A stretch of DNA of 64,000 bases from Verrucomicrobiales bacterium (GCA_002715965.1 PBAL01000092.1:55132-119131), one strand, 5' to 3'. Shown: positions 17,577 through 27,134, counted from the stretch's first letter. Made by a program: numbers and translations. The notes: generated by a model not told the origin, from the letters alone.

Positions 17577-17634
17577 TGCCCGCCATCCATCCGTTCTTTT
17601 CAATTCCAAAACAGGCGCTATCAAATCGGACCCC

Positions 17635-18648
17635 ATGAAAAATACTTTTTTCAGCTCTCTGCCAATCATCGCTCTGCTGGCCGGATGTGGTGGTGAGAAG
17701 AGCGCGACCAACGCTCCTCCCGTCAGCGCCTGGCCGGAGAAGGCCATCAGCATCTCGGTGCAGGGGCCCGCTGGGACAGCAACGGATGCGTTTGTCCGTG
17801 CGGTTGCGAAGGCCATGGGAACGGAACTCGGCGTGAACGTCGCGGTTGAAAACGTCGGCACTCCATTGGACGGCATGGCGGCCAAAAAGGTTTCCGAAGC
17901 GGCTCATGACGGTTACCAATGGGTGGGGGTTTCGGAGACGATGTTCACGGCGCCCTGGCGGGGAGTCACGGAATCCAAATTGAGTGACTGGAACTTTTTC
18001 TTTATCGCCGAGTTCCCGGCGGTGATCAGTGTGACGCCGGCGCAACGCCTGACCAAGATCCAGACCTTGATTCGTGAATCGAAGAAGGAAGATGCGGAAT
18101 TACGCGTGGCTGCCTCGGCGGCCGGAAGTATCTGGCACGCGAAGCTGAATTCATTGGAGAAGGTCACGGATACGAAATTCGTGTTCAAACAGTTCGGTGG
18201 CGCCGGACCCAGCCAATTGGCCACCATGGCCGGTCAGGCAGACGCGGTCATCAGCTCATTGGGAGATCAGGCAAAACTGATCAAGACCAAGAAGCTCGTC
18301 CCTCTTGCAATCATCGGCGGACATTCGGCATCGCTTGAAGGCCATGGAGAGATTCCTGCCGCATCCGATCTTTATCCGGCGCTTGAAAACGACGGCCTCC
18401 GCAAGCTCGCCGGTTTCGCGCTGCCCGGCGATGTCCCTGAGGACGCGGTTAACATCATCGCCACCGCCCTTCAAAATGCCCTGGCGACACCCGAGGTGAA
18501 GGCACTTGCCGCAAACCACTCCGCGATTCTCTTGGGAACTCATGGAACTCCCGCCAACCAAGAGGCCGCCAAGGCAGCTGAAGTTCGTGCGTCCCTGGCG
18601 GAGGAAATCAAGAAATCAACCGAGGTCCCCGATCTCGAGCAGCAATGA
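17635..18648 (+). CDS. TctC-like tripartite tricarboxylate transporter substrate-binding lipoprotein
   Basis: 337 residues. A lipoprotein signal ends in LLAGC18, so it should be membrane-anchored in the periplasm. The body matches the Bug/TctC family: WPEKAISISVQGPAGTATDAFVRA at the N-terminus, where TctC proteins bind a carboxylate, then VGTPLDGMAAKKV, AASAAGSIWHAKL and a two-lobe fold. These proteins normally capture dicarboxylates or tricarboxylates for a TctA/TctB permease. No TctA or TctB is encoded nearby; instead the stop overlaps the start of an 88-residue protein, followed by an SDR. It may be an orphan receptor serving a distant permease or a sensing protein. Ligand unknown. Confidence 0.85.
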   Translation: MKNTFFSSLPIIALLAGCGGEKSATNAPPVSAWPEKAISISVQGPAGTATDAFVRAVAKAMGTELGVNVAVENVGTPLDGMAAKKVSEAAHDGYQWVGVSETMFTAPWRGVTESKLSDWNFFFIAEFPAVISVTPAQRLTKIQTLIRESKKEDAELRVAASAAGSIWHAKLNSLEKVTDTKFVFKQFGGAGPSQLATMAGQADAVISSLGDQAKLIKTKKLVPLAIIGGHSASLEGHGEIPAASDLYPALENDGLRKLAGFALPGDVPEDAVNIIATALQNALATPEVKALAANHSAILLGTHGTPANQEAAKAAEVRASLAEEIKKSTEVPDLEQQ

Positions 18649-18911
18649 TCGACCAGGTTTCCATCGGCGACATCGCCGTCAAGATTGCGGAATACCGCGA
18701 CTTCAAGGTCACCCATGAGGAGATCATCGGATGGTCGCGAGCCGCGATGATGGCTGCACATATTCCCCCGCACGAAGTTCCGCATGTGATGGATCTTCTG
18801 CAGGACATCAGCTGCAGCACGCCCGAGACCATGCGGCGCGCGGTTGAAGAGCACGAAAAACTCCTGAGCCGCGTTTATAACGAAGACGGACGGCTTCACT
18901 TTGGCAAGTGA
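18645..18911 (+). CDS. small conserved-looking hypothetical protein
   Basis: 88 residues with no signal or membrane segment. It is acidic and probably all-helical (ISIGDIAVKIAEYRDFKV-type start, then EEIIGWSRAAMMAAHIPPHE and PETMRRAVEEHEKLLSRVYN). I do not recognise the family. Its start overlaps the TctC-like stop as ATGA and its own stop overlaps the next gene by 11 bases, so it lies within a tightly coupled three-gene operon. Confidence 0.75.
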   Translation: MIDQVSIGDIAVKIAEYRDFKVTHEEIIGWSRAAMMAAHIPPHEVPHVMDLLQDISCSTPETMRRAVEEHEKLLSRVYNEDGRLHFGK

Positions 18912-19689
18912 TTTGAAACGCCTCGACGAAAAGCGAATCCTCGTCATGGGAGGAACCGGCGGGATCGGTTTGTCCGCAGCGAAGGCGTTCGTGGTGGAAG
19001 GCGCACGGGTCTGCGTCGTAGGTCGTGATTCGGAGCGCGTGGACCTCGCTCTGGAGATGCTTGGGGAGAACGCAATCGGTTTTTCCGGCGACGCATCCAA
19101 TCCCGACACCGCAATCCAAGCCGTGGAACTCTGCTGCGAAAACTGGGAAGGTGTGGATGGCCTTTACCATGTTGCCGGGGGAAGTGGCCGGCGTTTTGGA
19201 GACGGCCCGCTTCATGAAATCACCGATGAAGGTTGGAACCGGACCCTGCAATTAAACCTGAACTCGGTGATGTATTCCAATCGTGCCGTGCTTAAACAAC
19301 TGCTGGATCGCAAGTCGGCGGGCAGCATTTTGAATTGCGGCTCCGTCCTCGGTGCCTCGCCCTCGCCGGAGTTCTTCAGCACCCAGGCCTACGCGACTAC
19401 GAAAGCCGCTATCAACGGACTGACGCGGTCGTCCGCAGCGACGTTTGCCAAGGACAACATCCGCTTCAACGTCCTGTCTCCCGCACTTGTCGCAACGCCC
19501 ATGAGCGAACGGGCTCAGACCAACGACGACATCATGAACTTCATCCAGTCCAAGCAGCCTCTCGATGGCGGCCGGATCGGGCAACCCGATGACCTGGACT
19601 CAGCCGCGATTTTCTTCATGAGCGACGAATCGCGCTTTGTGACCGGGCAGGTTCTCTCTGTCGATGGTGGCTGGTCGGTGGGTGGTTGA
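18901..19689 (+). CDS. short-chain dehydrogenase/reductase (SDR)
   Basis: 262 residues from a TTG start that overlaps the previous gene by 11 bases. Classical SDR features: cofactor motif GGTGGIG at 17-23, VGRDSE after beta-2, HVAGGSG replacing the usual NNAG near 90-96, catalytic Ser148, and Tyr164-x3-Lys168 (AYATTKAA). The C-terminus is the usual VTGQVLSVDGGWS. Arg42 and Ser44 after beta-2 hint at NADP preference, which is uncertain. Cytoplasmic; substrate unknown. Coupling to a TctC-like receptor suggests it acts on an imported carboxylate or its product, but that is inference from context. Confidence 0.9.
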   Translation: MASDLKRLDEKRILVMGGTGGIGLSAAKAFVVEGARVCVVGRDSERVDLALEMLGENAIGFSGDASNPDTAIQAVELCCENWEGVDGLYHVAGGSGRRFGDGPLHEITDEGWNRTLQLNLNSVMYSNRAVLKQLLDRKSAGSILNCGSVLGASPSPEFFSTQAYATTKAAINGLTRSSAATFAKDNIRFNVLSPALVATPMSERAQTNDDIMNFIQSKQPLDGGRIGQPDDLDSAAIFFMSDESRFVTGQVLSVDGGWSVGG

Positions 19690-19752
19690 GGACGCGTTCA
19701 ATCCCCAAAACCGCCTCGACAGCAACGCGCCCTCCGTGCCTAGACTAAGTCA

Positions 19753-19947
19753 ATGGCGGACTCGCTGACACCAGCCGAACAGGCGCAGTTGCGACAGACG
19801 ATCGACATGTTCCAGGTCATCGTCCAGTCGGATTCGACGGACTACCAGTCCGTGGAGATTCTCGAGGAAGCCTGCCTCAAGCTTGGCAAAGTGCGCGAGG
19901 GCGTCTCCACCTTCGACCAGGTCATCGAAGTCACCGCGGCTCACTGA
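19753..19947 (+). CDS. short protein, possibly truncated helical-repeat protein
   Basis: 64 residues. The first 50 look like the N-terminus of a TPR-type protein (SLTPAEQAQLRQTIDMFQV and YQSVEILEEACLKLGK); similar openings occur, from memory, in longer verrucomicrobial proteins associated with secretion ATPases. The frame then stops seven bases before moeA, so it is either a genuine small protein or a truncated remnant. It may be cotranscribed with moeA. Confidence 0.5.
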   Translation: MADSLTPAEQAQLRQTIDMFQVIVQSDSTDYQSVEILEEACLKLGKVREGVSTFDQVIEVTAAH

Positions 19948-19954
19948 TCTCCGG

Positions 19955-21151
19955 ATGATCTCGCTCGAAGAAGCCTGCGAACGAATCAAGGCATCGATTC
20001 CCGTTCCGTCAGCAGAATCAATCCCGCTTAAGTCGGCAGCAGGACGAATCGTTGCCGAAGATCTTTCTTCCCAGATAAACCTTCCGTCATTCGACAACTC
20101 CGCGATGGATGGCTACGCGGTAGTTGCTGCGGATACAAAGGGAGCTTCCAAGAGCAATCCAGTTTCACTGAAAATCGTCGGTGAGATACCCGCTGGTAAA
20201 TCGCTCGATCGCACAATTAATTCCGGGGAATGTGCCCGGATCTTTACCGGCTCGCCCGTGCCGGTAGGCGCGAATGCAGTGGTCATGCAGGAAGACACGG
20301 AGACGGATGGCGAATCGGTTCGTATCCTCGATCAGGCACGGCCATTCGAGAACATCAGACTGCTGGGCGAAGATGTGAAGATTGGCGACACGGTTGCCAA
20401 GGCGGGCGAACCGATCAATGCGGGCTTGTTGAATCTCATGGGTGCGACCGGGCATGGAACAGTCATTGTCAACCAGGTGCCCAAAGTGGGCATCGTCGCA
20501 ACAGGCTCGGAATTAAAGGAACGCGGCCAACAACTCCAGGCGGGTGAGATTCACGAAAGCAATCGCGTGATGATCTCCGCATTGGTCGCCGAGACCGGCA
20601 CTGCAGCGATTGTCTATCCCTTGGTGGAAGATTCGCTGCCCGCCACGGTGGAGGCGTTCAAGAAGGCGTTTGCGGAATGCGACGTTGTCATCACGAGTGG
20701 AGGCGTCTCCGTAGGCGATCATGATTTCGTAAAGCCAGCCTTCACTGAACTCGGCGGCTCACTTGACCTATGGCGCGTGCGAATCAAACCGGGCAAACCC
20801 TTCGCTTTCGGCAAGTGCCGGGACGGTTTTCTATTCGGCCTCCCCGGCAATCCGATCTCTGCATTCGCCACTTTCATGGTGCTGGTTCGTCCGGCCCTGT
20901 TGCATTGGCAGGGCGCATCCGAAACGAATCTCCCGATGCAGACCGGCACACTCAGTGAACCCATCACGAATCGTGGCGATCGTCGCCATTTCGTTCGCGT
21001 GAGGATTGATGAAGAGGGAAAGGTATCCTCAGCCGGCACCCAGGCTTCACACATGTTGCACTCGCTCGCCAAAGCGAATGGACTTCTGGACGTTGCTCCC
21101 GAGACAACGCTTGCTGAAGGCACACAGGTGTATGTCGCGCGCTTTGGTTAG
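19955..21151 (+). CDS. moeA: molybdopterin molybdenumtransferase
   Basis: 398 residues from ATG at 19955, chosen because MISLEEACERI is the normal MoeA opening; a longer in-frame start at 19883 is nonsense. MoeA inserts molybdate into adenylylated molybdopterin in the cytoplasm to complete molybdenum cofactor. Visible landmarks: FDNSAMDGYAV near residue 48, GECARIFTGSPVPVGANAVV near 92, the MoCF/MogA-like core with TSGGVSVGDHDFVKPAF near 248, KPGKPFAFG and LPGNPISAFATF near 295, and a C-terminal beta domain. It is not clustered with other Moco genes here. Length is typical. Confidence 0.95.
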   Translation: MISLEEACERIKASIPVPSAESIPLKSAAGRIVAEDLSSQINLPSFDNSAMDGYAVVAADTKGASKSNPVSLKIVGEIPAGKSLDRTINSGECARIFTGSPVPVGANAVVMQEDTETDGESVRILDQARPFENIRLLGEDVKIGDTVAKAGEPINAGLLNLMGATGHGTVIVNQVPKVGIVATGSELKERGQQLQAGEIHESNRVMISALVAETGTAAIVYPLVEDSLPATVEAFKKAFAECDVVITSGGVSVGDHDFVKPAFTELGGSLDLWRVRIKPGKPFAFGKCRDGFLFGLPGNPISAFATFMVLVRPALLHWQGASETNLPMQTGTLSEPITNRGDRRHFVRVRIDEEGKVSSAGTQASHMLHSLAKANGLLDVAPETTLAEGTQVYVARFG

Positions 21152-21220
21152 GCCGTAGCAGCGAGCAGAATGCTCCCTGTGCCCCGTTGTGCGCGGGTCT
21201 CCCGACCCTGCACGCAGACC

Positions 21221-21260
21221 TGACCGAGGGTCTCCGGTAATCCGGGGAGACCTCCGGTCA
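21221..21260. terminator. 40-base inverted repeat between convergent genes
   Basis: Near-perfect hairpin with arms TGACCG + GGTCTCC and GGAGACC + CGGTCA around a GGTAATCCGG core. It lies between the convergent ends of moeA and the sulfatase gene. There is no T-run, so it is either a bidirectional terminator-like fold or a REP-like palindrome. Confidence 0.4.
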
Positions 21261-21428
21261 ACTGAGTGGAACGATCCGGAGACCGATCCACAACTTTCGG
21301 ACATATCTCAGTCCAAAACGCCAACTTCCTGTCAGAATTGTGGGTAACATACAGCTCGCTGGGAGCGGAAAGTTGCGCTGTCGCCATACATGAAACCGAC
21401 TCCCTGAGTGAGTGCGTCCTCTATGGGC

Positions 21429-23045
21429 TTATTTTGAGAATTCTCCGAAGGGACGGTTCTTGAACTGTTTTAGCGCCCTGGAAAGCGCTTTCTGAAGATT
21501 GCGCACCACTTCCGGCTTTTGTGCCATGATGTTTCGGTGTTCCTCAGGATCAGCCTTCAAGTCGTAAAGTTGATCGGGCTGGAAGTAGTTTGGATTCTTC
21601 GCCGCGGCATAATGCCCAAGATGTCCGTTGCGCGTGAGATAGGGCCGTTTGAGTTTCTCACCCTTGAAACCATTGAAGAGTCGGCCCTGATTGATTCGTT
21701 TCTCGATGTCGTCCGGATAGCGAATGGCAATATACTTCCAGCGCTTGGTCTTCACCGCACGTGAGTGGCCGAGTTCTGCAAAGAGGACATCGCGAAGCGG
21801 TTTGCGCTCGCCAAACAGGATGGGTTTGAAACTGATGCCGTCGAATTGATAGTCGGCCGGAGGTTCGATCCCACAGACATCCATGATGGTCGGGGCAAGA
21901 TCGATGTTGGCGACAAGTCCATCATACTTCGTGCCCGGTTTGATGGTGCCTTTCCATTGGAGGAGCATGGGAACGCGCATGCCGTAGTCATAAAGCGTGG
22001 CTTTGCCGTGGCGGTAGGAGCCGTGGTCGGGAACGAAAATGAACAGGGTATCGCGCTCCAATCCAAGCGAACGAATCTTGTCCAGCAATGCACCGACTCC
22101 GTCATCCAGCCAGAGCGCATAGGCATCGCGATCTTTGAAACCGGCCGCGCGGTTTCGGCGCAGGACATCTCCACGGCTGGGCAGAACATCAAAGCCTTCC
22201 TTCACAAAGCCCTCGCCGGTCATGCGTGGATCGGCGTTCAGCGAGAATCGGTTTGCCCATGGAGCCGGTCCGTGATGAAGCGTCGTCGAAAAATAGAGGA
22301 AGAAGGGATTGTCCTTGTTGTCTTCGAGGAACTTGAAGGCCTTGGCGACGGTCCAATCGAGATTGTGAACGTTTAGCGCGTCGCATTGGAGTTCCTTAAG
22401 GTTGGCGGCATAGATTCCGTCCGCGAAATCGAAGCCATGCCGGCGGATCTCGTAGGCCCATTTCTGATGATTGCGTCGCATGCGTGCGTTGATCTTGGGA
22501 TCCCGCGGATCGGCGTCTTGCGGATAAGATTCCAATGCGGCCTTCCGTCCCTTGCCATTGCCAACGACCAGCCAGTCGTGCCGAACCACATGTGACTTAC
22601 CGACGAATCCGGTGGTGTAGCCGTTCTGTTGCAGGACCTTGGCGATGTTCCAGCGATCCGGTTCGAGTTCACCGATGTTCTCAACCTGGGTCTGGTCGCC
22701 GGGCGGATGTTCGGCGAGGAAGCGTTCCCCTTCGCAACGGCCCGCGAATCGTCCGGTCAGGAAGCTGTAGCGTGATGGCGAACAAACGGTCGAGGTGACA
22801 TTGAAATCCGTCAGGAACAATCCCTCTTTCGCCATCCGATCCAGACGAGGCGTGTGTACCTTGCCGCCCATGAACCCAAGCGAATCCCAGCTCTGGTCGT
22901 CGGTGATGAACAGGACGATGTTAGGCCGCTTTGCTGCTTGCGCGACATGCACGATGCAGGCGCATAGCAGAAGCTGGATGGTTCGTTTCAATGCAATGGG
23001 CACGGGATTATTAACCCAGATTGCCGATGGCGCGGTCGAGATCAA
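21429..23045 (-). CDS. secreted arylsulfatase-family (S1) sulfatase
   Basis: 538 residues. The signal peptide sits at about residues 19-37 (LKRTIQLLLCACIVHVAQA); the true start may be slightly downstream of 23045, since the first 15 residues are not signal-like. The sulfatase core begins PNIVLFITDDQSWDSLG, whose Asp pair binds calcium, and carries the formylglycine motif C88-S-P-S-R92 in TSTVCSPSRYSFLTGR. FVGKSHVVRHDW and FVPDHGSYRHGKATLYDYG are further active-site segments. The Cys-type motif requires maturation by a formylglycine-generating enzyme or anSME elsewhere in the genome. It probably removes sulfate esters from glycans outside the cytoplasm. Divergent from a DUF1552/DUF1592 pair across 74 bases. 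Confidence 0.93.
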   Translation of the reverse strand: MISTAPSAIWVNNPVPIALKRTIQLLLCACIVHVAQAAKRPNIVLFITDDQSWDSLGFMGGKVHTPRLDRMAKEGLFLTDFNVTSTVCSPSRYSFLTGRFAGRCEGERFLAEHPPGDQTQVENIGELEPDRWNIAKVLQQNGYTTGFVGKSHVVRHDWLVVGNGKGRKAALESYPQDADPRDPKINARMRRNHQKWAYEIRRHGFDFADGIYAANLKELQCDALNVHNLDWTVAKAFKFLEDNKDNPFFLYFSTTLHHGPAPWANRFSLNADPRMTGEGFVKEGFDVLPSRGDVLRRNRAAGFKDRDAYALWLDDGVGALLDKIRSLGLERDTLFIFVPDHGSYRHGKATLYDYGMRVPMLLQWKGTIKPGTKYDGLVANIDLAPTIMDVCGIEPPADYQFDGISFKPILFGERKPLRDVLFAELGHSRAVKTKRWKYIAIRYPDDIEKRINQGRLFNGFKGEKLKRPYLTRNGHLGHYAAAKNPNYFQPDQLYDLKADPEEHRNIMAQKPEVVRNLQKALSRALKQFKNRPFGEFSK

Positions 23046-23119
23046 TTGCGGTCTGATTGTGCGGATTCACAATCCTCGTGAATTATGCCAAGCTCGCCCT
23101 CGTTTAATCCAAGACACGC

Positions 23120-24379
23120 ATGATTGATGTCCCTACAGATCGACGCAGTTTTCTAAGAGCCGCTGGTGTTTCGCTTGCCTTGCCGGCGCTCGAAAGTTTT
23201 TCCGGACCGGCACTTGCCGCGTCGAACTCAGCCAAGGCGAAGAACATTGTCTGCATTGGCACCTATCTCGGCTTTTACCAGAACGCCTTCTTCCCGAAGC
23301 AATCCGGGCGTGACTATGAACTCCCCGCCTTGCTGAAGCCTCTCGCGGACCATCGTGATGAGTTCACGGTTTTCTCCGGTCTCGATCATCGCGCGCCGAA
23401 CGGACATGGCGCCTGGAACAACTTCCTCTGTGGACAGAATCCCGGCAGCTACTCGCTCGATCAGCAGATCGCCGATCAGATCGGGCAGGACTCGCGTTAT
23501 CCGTCCATCCAACTCAGCGCCGGCAAGGTCAGCCGGACCATGAGTCACACGAAACAGGGCGTGGCGCTGCCGATGATCCAACGTCCGTCTGTTTTTTACG
23601 GAAAACTCTTTGCCTCGCCCGAAGATCGAGCCCGCAATGAATACCTTTTGCGCTCTGGCCACAGCTCACTCGACGTGGTGCTTGACGATGCCAAGCGGCT
23701 GGTGAATTCGGTTTCATCCTCGGACAAAGCCAAGCTGACAGAGTACTTCGATTCGCTTCGCGAAGTGGAGAAGCGGATGGGCCACCAAATCAAATCGGTG
23801 AACGATCCGATACCCGAGACAAACTACAAACTGCCGGGATACGATCCGGTTGCACCGACGCTGCAGCTTGAGGCGGAGAACCTCATGTATGACCTGATGG
23901 CGCTCGCCCTGGAGACCGATTCCACGCGTGTGATGAGTTTGTTCATTGGCGGCTTGGGGCAGGTCTTCACGATCAACGGCGAGACATTGCAAGCCGGCTA
24001 TCATGCTCTCTCTCATCACGGCAACGACCCGGATGCAATTGCGGATCTGATCAAGGTAGAAACGGAACACATGCGTTGTCTCAACCGTTTTCTCACCCAG
24101 CTGAAGTCCAAAACCAACGCGCAAGGACAACCCTTGCTGGACAGCACGATCGTCCTGTTGGGATCAGGCATGGGCGATGCCAGCCGGCATGCGAACTCAA
24201 ATCTTCCAACCCTGGTCGCTGGAGGTGGATTCGAGCACGGCCAACACATTGCCGTGGATCGCAAGGCCAAGGATGCGCCATTGCTCGGGGATCTCTACCT
24301 CAGCCTGATGCAGCAACTGGGCATGGAGACGGATCGATTTTCCAATGCCAGCCGGAATCTAAATCATCTCTTCTCGTGA
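23120..24379 (+). CDS. DUF1552 family Tat-exported protein (cassette 4)
   Basis: 419 residues. The N-terminal Tat motif DRRSFLRAAG and the segment VSLALPALESF predict folded export. DUF1552 landmarks: NIVCIGTYLGFYQNAFFP, FTVFSGLDHRAPNGHGAWNNFL, SLDQQIADQIG, and in the C-terminal part LSHHGNDPDAI and STIVLLGSGMGDASRHANSNLP, the last resembling a metal-binding alkaline phosphatase-like segment. Function unknown. Its stop overlaps the next start (TGATG), so it is coupled to the multi-heme-type DUF1592 protein, the usual partner of DUF1552. Confidence 0.93.
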   Translation: MIDVPTDRRSFLRAAGVSLALPALESFSGPALAASNSAKAKNIVCIGTYLGFYQNAFFPKQSGRDYELPALLKPLADHRDEFTVFSGLDHRAPNGHGAWNNFLCGQNPGSYSLDQQIADQIGQDSRYPSIQLSAGKVSRTMSHTKQGVALPMIQRPSVFYGKLFASPEDRARNEYLLRSGHSSLDVVLDDAKRLVNSVSSSDKAKLTEYFDSLREVEKRMGHQIKSVNDPIPETNYKLPGYDPVAPTLQLEAENLMYDLMALALETDSTRVMSLFIGGLGQVFTINGETLQAGYHALSHHGNDPDAIADLIKVETEHMRCLNRFLTQLKSKTNAQGQPLLDSTIVLLGSGMGDASRHANSNLPTLVAGGGFEHGQHIAVDRKAKDAPLLGDLYLSLMQQLGMETDRFSNASRNLNHLFS

Positions 24380-26931
24380 TGGCGCCACATAGGTCCTATC
24401 TGGCCTATTGGTCCTCTATCGTCGCCGGCCTTTGTGCGATGTTGCTCGGCCAGTCACTCGAGGCGAACGTGCCCGCCAAAGTTTCCAGATTCCTTGACGA
24501 GCACTGTCTCGACTGCCACGACGCTGGTATCCAAAAAGGCGAGATCAACCTTGAGTTCACCAAGATCGATTGGAGCGACAAAAACAACCTGGCGCTGTGG
24601 GAACGCGTATTGAACGTCTTGGAGTCCGGCGAAATGCCGCCCAAGAAAAAGCGCCAGCCAAAGTCCGATCTGCGCAAGGAAATCGTTCGCTGGATCGACG
24701 GCAAACTGACCAGACACACGCCCATTGGGGGAACGCTGGCCCGTCGTTTGAATCAGGCCGAATACCGCATGACGATGCAGAAGCTGTTTGGCATCGGCGG
24801 CTTCAAACTGCCACCCGGGTTTCCGGCTGACCGGGAGCATCACGGCTTCGACAACCTGGGCGAAGGTCTCGTGCTCTCGCCACCGTTGCTGCAAGCCTAC
24901 GCTGAAACGGCCCGAATTGCAGCTGACGTGATCTACCCGCCGGTCCGTAAAGCGCCCAAGCCGTCCACGCAGACAGCCCAAGCGAAGGACCTTGTGATCA
25001 GCTATTCATCCAGCAAGCTGGTGAATGGCGCAATGCGACTGGGCATGAAGTGCGATCCCATTCAGCGCAGCTGCACCTGGCCGAGCCGGATTGAAGCGGA
25101 TGCGTCGGGAGTGTATCGCTTCAAGGTGTCACTTTCCGCCTTTCGCGGTGAAAGCGAGCCGATGATTGCCAAGGTACTGGCCCGCGACGTTTCGAGTTCA
25201 GATTCGATTTCCCACAAAGCACTGCGTCTGCTCAAAGAGATCGAGGTCGCGCATGAGGCCCCCAAGGCCTACGAGTTTGAAGCCGAATTGTTTGAAGGAC
25301 AGACGATCGTTTTGCACTGGGTGAACGCCACCCTGGACAGCGATCGCGCGGACAAGGCGGATCTTCAGGAATTCTTCCGCAACAAGGGCATGGCGAATCC
25401 TCGTTACCTCGCCGCATGGAACGCGATGTTGAAGAGCGAGAAGGGGCAGGGCTTCCGGGGAGGGATCGGCTGGGAACGGGTGAAGGAACAACTGGCTCGG
25501 GAAGACTTGCCGGAATTGTCTGAGAAAGAACGCGCGGCCTTGTTGAAGAAGATCGCCGGCAATCCGGTGCTTTACGCGGAAACGGTTGTCTTTGATGTGT
25601 TTGAAAACGGACCGGCCCTGGAGATCCATGGAGTAACGGTTGAAGGTCCGGTTCGCGTCATTGAAGGCCCGAACGAACGGAAAAGCAGGAACCTTCGGAA
25701 GCTGTTCGCCGGTGAAGAAGATGAGCCGGCCAATATCATCAGGAATTTCCTCACCCGTGCTTTCCGCCGAAGCGTCGATGATGCGGTCGTAGATTCATAT
25801 ATCCGGCTGCACAATCGTCATCTGGCCGCCGGCCACACGGCTCATGAAGCCATGCACCTCGTCATTCGAAAGGCGCTGATCTCGCCTCGATTCCTCTACC
25901 GCTGTCTCCATGACGGTCCGCTCGATGATCATGATCTCGCGACACGCCTGTCTTACTTCCTCACCGGCGGACCTCCTGACCGCAAGCTGCTCTCGATTGC
26001 CGCAGCAGGGCGAATGACGGAAGTTCTTCGCAAGGAAGCGGAACGCCTGCTCCCACGTCGTCCCGGTGAGCACTTCGTCGTGAACTTCATCGGCCAGTGG
26101 CTGGACACGCGGTTGCTTCCCGAGATCATGCCGGATCCACGCTTCAAGTTCTCGGCGGCAGACGCGCAAAGCGCCAAGTCCGAAGTGGAACATCTCTTCA
26201 GCGAAATTCTGCGGGAGAATCGCCCGATGACCGACTTCATCGACCCCGACTTCACCTGGACCTCCGCCCGCCTCGCGCAAAACGTTTATGGACTCAGGTC
26301 CGGGTTCGACAAACGCAAGAAATACACCATCCATCGTGTCGAACTCCTGAGAGGTGGCCGCTTCGGTGGCGTGTTGGGGAATCCTGCCGTGATGATGGCC
26401 ACCGCCAATGGTGTGGATACTCAACCCGTCATCCGTGGAGTCTGGGTGCTTGAGAACATCATGGGCACGCCTCCACCTCCACCACCAAAGGCAGTCCCCG
26501 CACTGACACCGGACACACGAGGCACCACGACCCCGCGCGAATTGCTCTCCGCACACACGAAGGAAATCTCCTGTGCGGGTTGCCATCGCAAGATCGATCC
26601 CGTCGGTTTTGTGCTGGAGAACTTTGACCCCGTCGGCCGTTGGCGCGATGAGTGGCCAGGTATCAAGCAACGGATCGATGCGTCATCAATGCTTCACGAT
26701 GGCACAAAGATTCGGGACATCGTGGACTTCAAGGCCTGGCTGCTGAAGAACATTGACCAGTTCTCCCAATGCCTGGCCGAGAAGCTGATGACCTACGCAA
26801 CCGGTCGCATCCCCAATTACTCGGAACGCAAAGAAATCGCGGCCATTGTCAAAACCAATCGTGAAAACGGAAACGGTTTTCGTGATCTGCTCCTCGCGCT
26901 CATTGAGAGCGAGTCCTTTCGTACGAAGTAG
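24379..26931 (+). CDS. giant secreted cytochrome-like protein, DUF1587-1592-1588-1585 (cassette 4)
   Basis: 850 residues from ATG at 24379, overlapping the previous stop; a longer in-frame start would lie inside DUF1552. Signal segment YWSSIVAGLCAMLLGQSLEA, then a PSCyt-type heme site C43-L-D-C-H47. DUF1587 follows (RRLNQAEYRMTMQKLFGI), then a beta-rich insert (roughly 190-320) like a carbohydrate-binding module, DUF1595/1592 (FLTRAFRRSVDDAVVDSYI, LATRLSYFLTGGPPDRKLL), DUF1588 with a second CxxCH (CAGCHRKIDPVGFVLENFDP) and DUF1585 at the end (DLLLALIESESF). Two heme c sites and an extracytoplasmic location are predicted. Reaction unknown. Confidence 0.92.
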   Translation: MAPHRSYLAYWSSIVAGLCAMLLGQSLEANVPAKVSRFLDEHCLDCHDAGIQKGEINLEFTKIDWSDKNNLALWERVLNVLESGEMPPKKKRQPKSDLRKEIVRWIDGKLTRHTPIGGTLARRLNQAEYRMTMQKLFGIGGFKLPPGFPADREHHGFDNLGEGLVLSPPLLQAYAETARIAADVIYPPVRKAPKPSTQTAQAKDLVISYSSSKLVNGAMRLGMKCDPIQRSCTWPSRIEADASGVYRFKVSLSAFRGESEPMIAKVLARDVSSSDSISHKALRLLKEIEVAHEAPKAYEFEAELFEGQTIVLHWVNATLDSDRADKADLQEFFRNKGMANPRYLAAWNAMLKSEKGQGFRGGIGWERVKEQLAREDLPELSEKERAALLKKIAGNPVLYAETVVFDVFENGPALEIHGVTVEGPVRVIEGPNERKSRNLRKLFAGEEDEPANIIRNFLTRAFRRSVDDAVVDSYIRLHNRHLAAGHTAHEAMHLVIRKALISPRFLYRCLHDGPLDDHDLATRLSYFLTGGPPDRKLLSIAAAGRMTEVLRKEAERLLPRRPGEHFVVNFIGQWLDTRLLPEIMPDPRFKFSAADAQSAKSEVEHLFSEILRENRPMTDFIDPDFTWTSARLAQNVYGLRSGFDKRKKYTIHRVELLRGGRFGGVLGNPAVMMATANGVDTQPVIRGVWVLENIMGTPPPPPPKAVPALTPDTRGTTTPRELLSAHTKEISCAGCHRKIDPVGFVLENFDPVGRWRDEWPGIKQRIDASSMLHDGTKIRDIVDFKAWLLKNIDQFSQCLAEKLMTYATGRIPNYSERKEIAAIVKTNRENGNGFRDLLLALIESESFRTK

Positions 26932-27134
26932 GCACGATCGCGAGATTGACCCCGCCCCGTGCTGGAACTGACCCCGCGCCGCAATCCTGATGCCGGGCAT
27001 CGCGACGAACAAACGCGGCAGATATTCCGGATTCGGGTCATGTCTGAGTGAGACGAACGGCCGGTGTCTGCCCGGATCAACGAGATGCTTTGACGCGGAA
27101 CGGGCTTCTTCGTATTCCGATCCGCTTTCAGATT

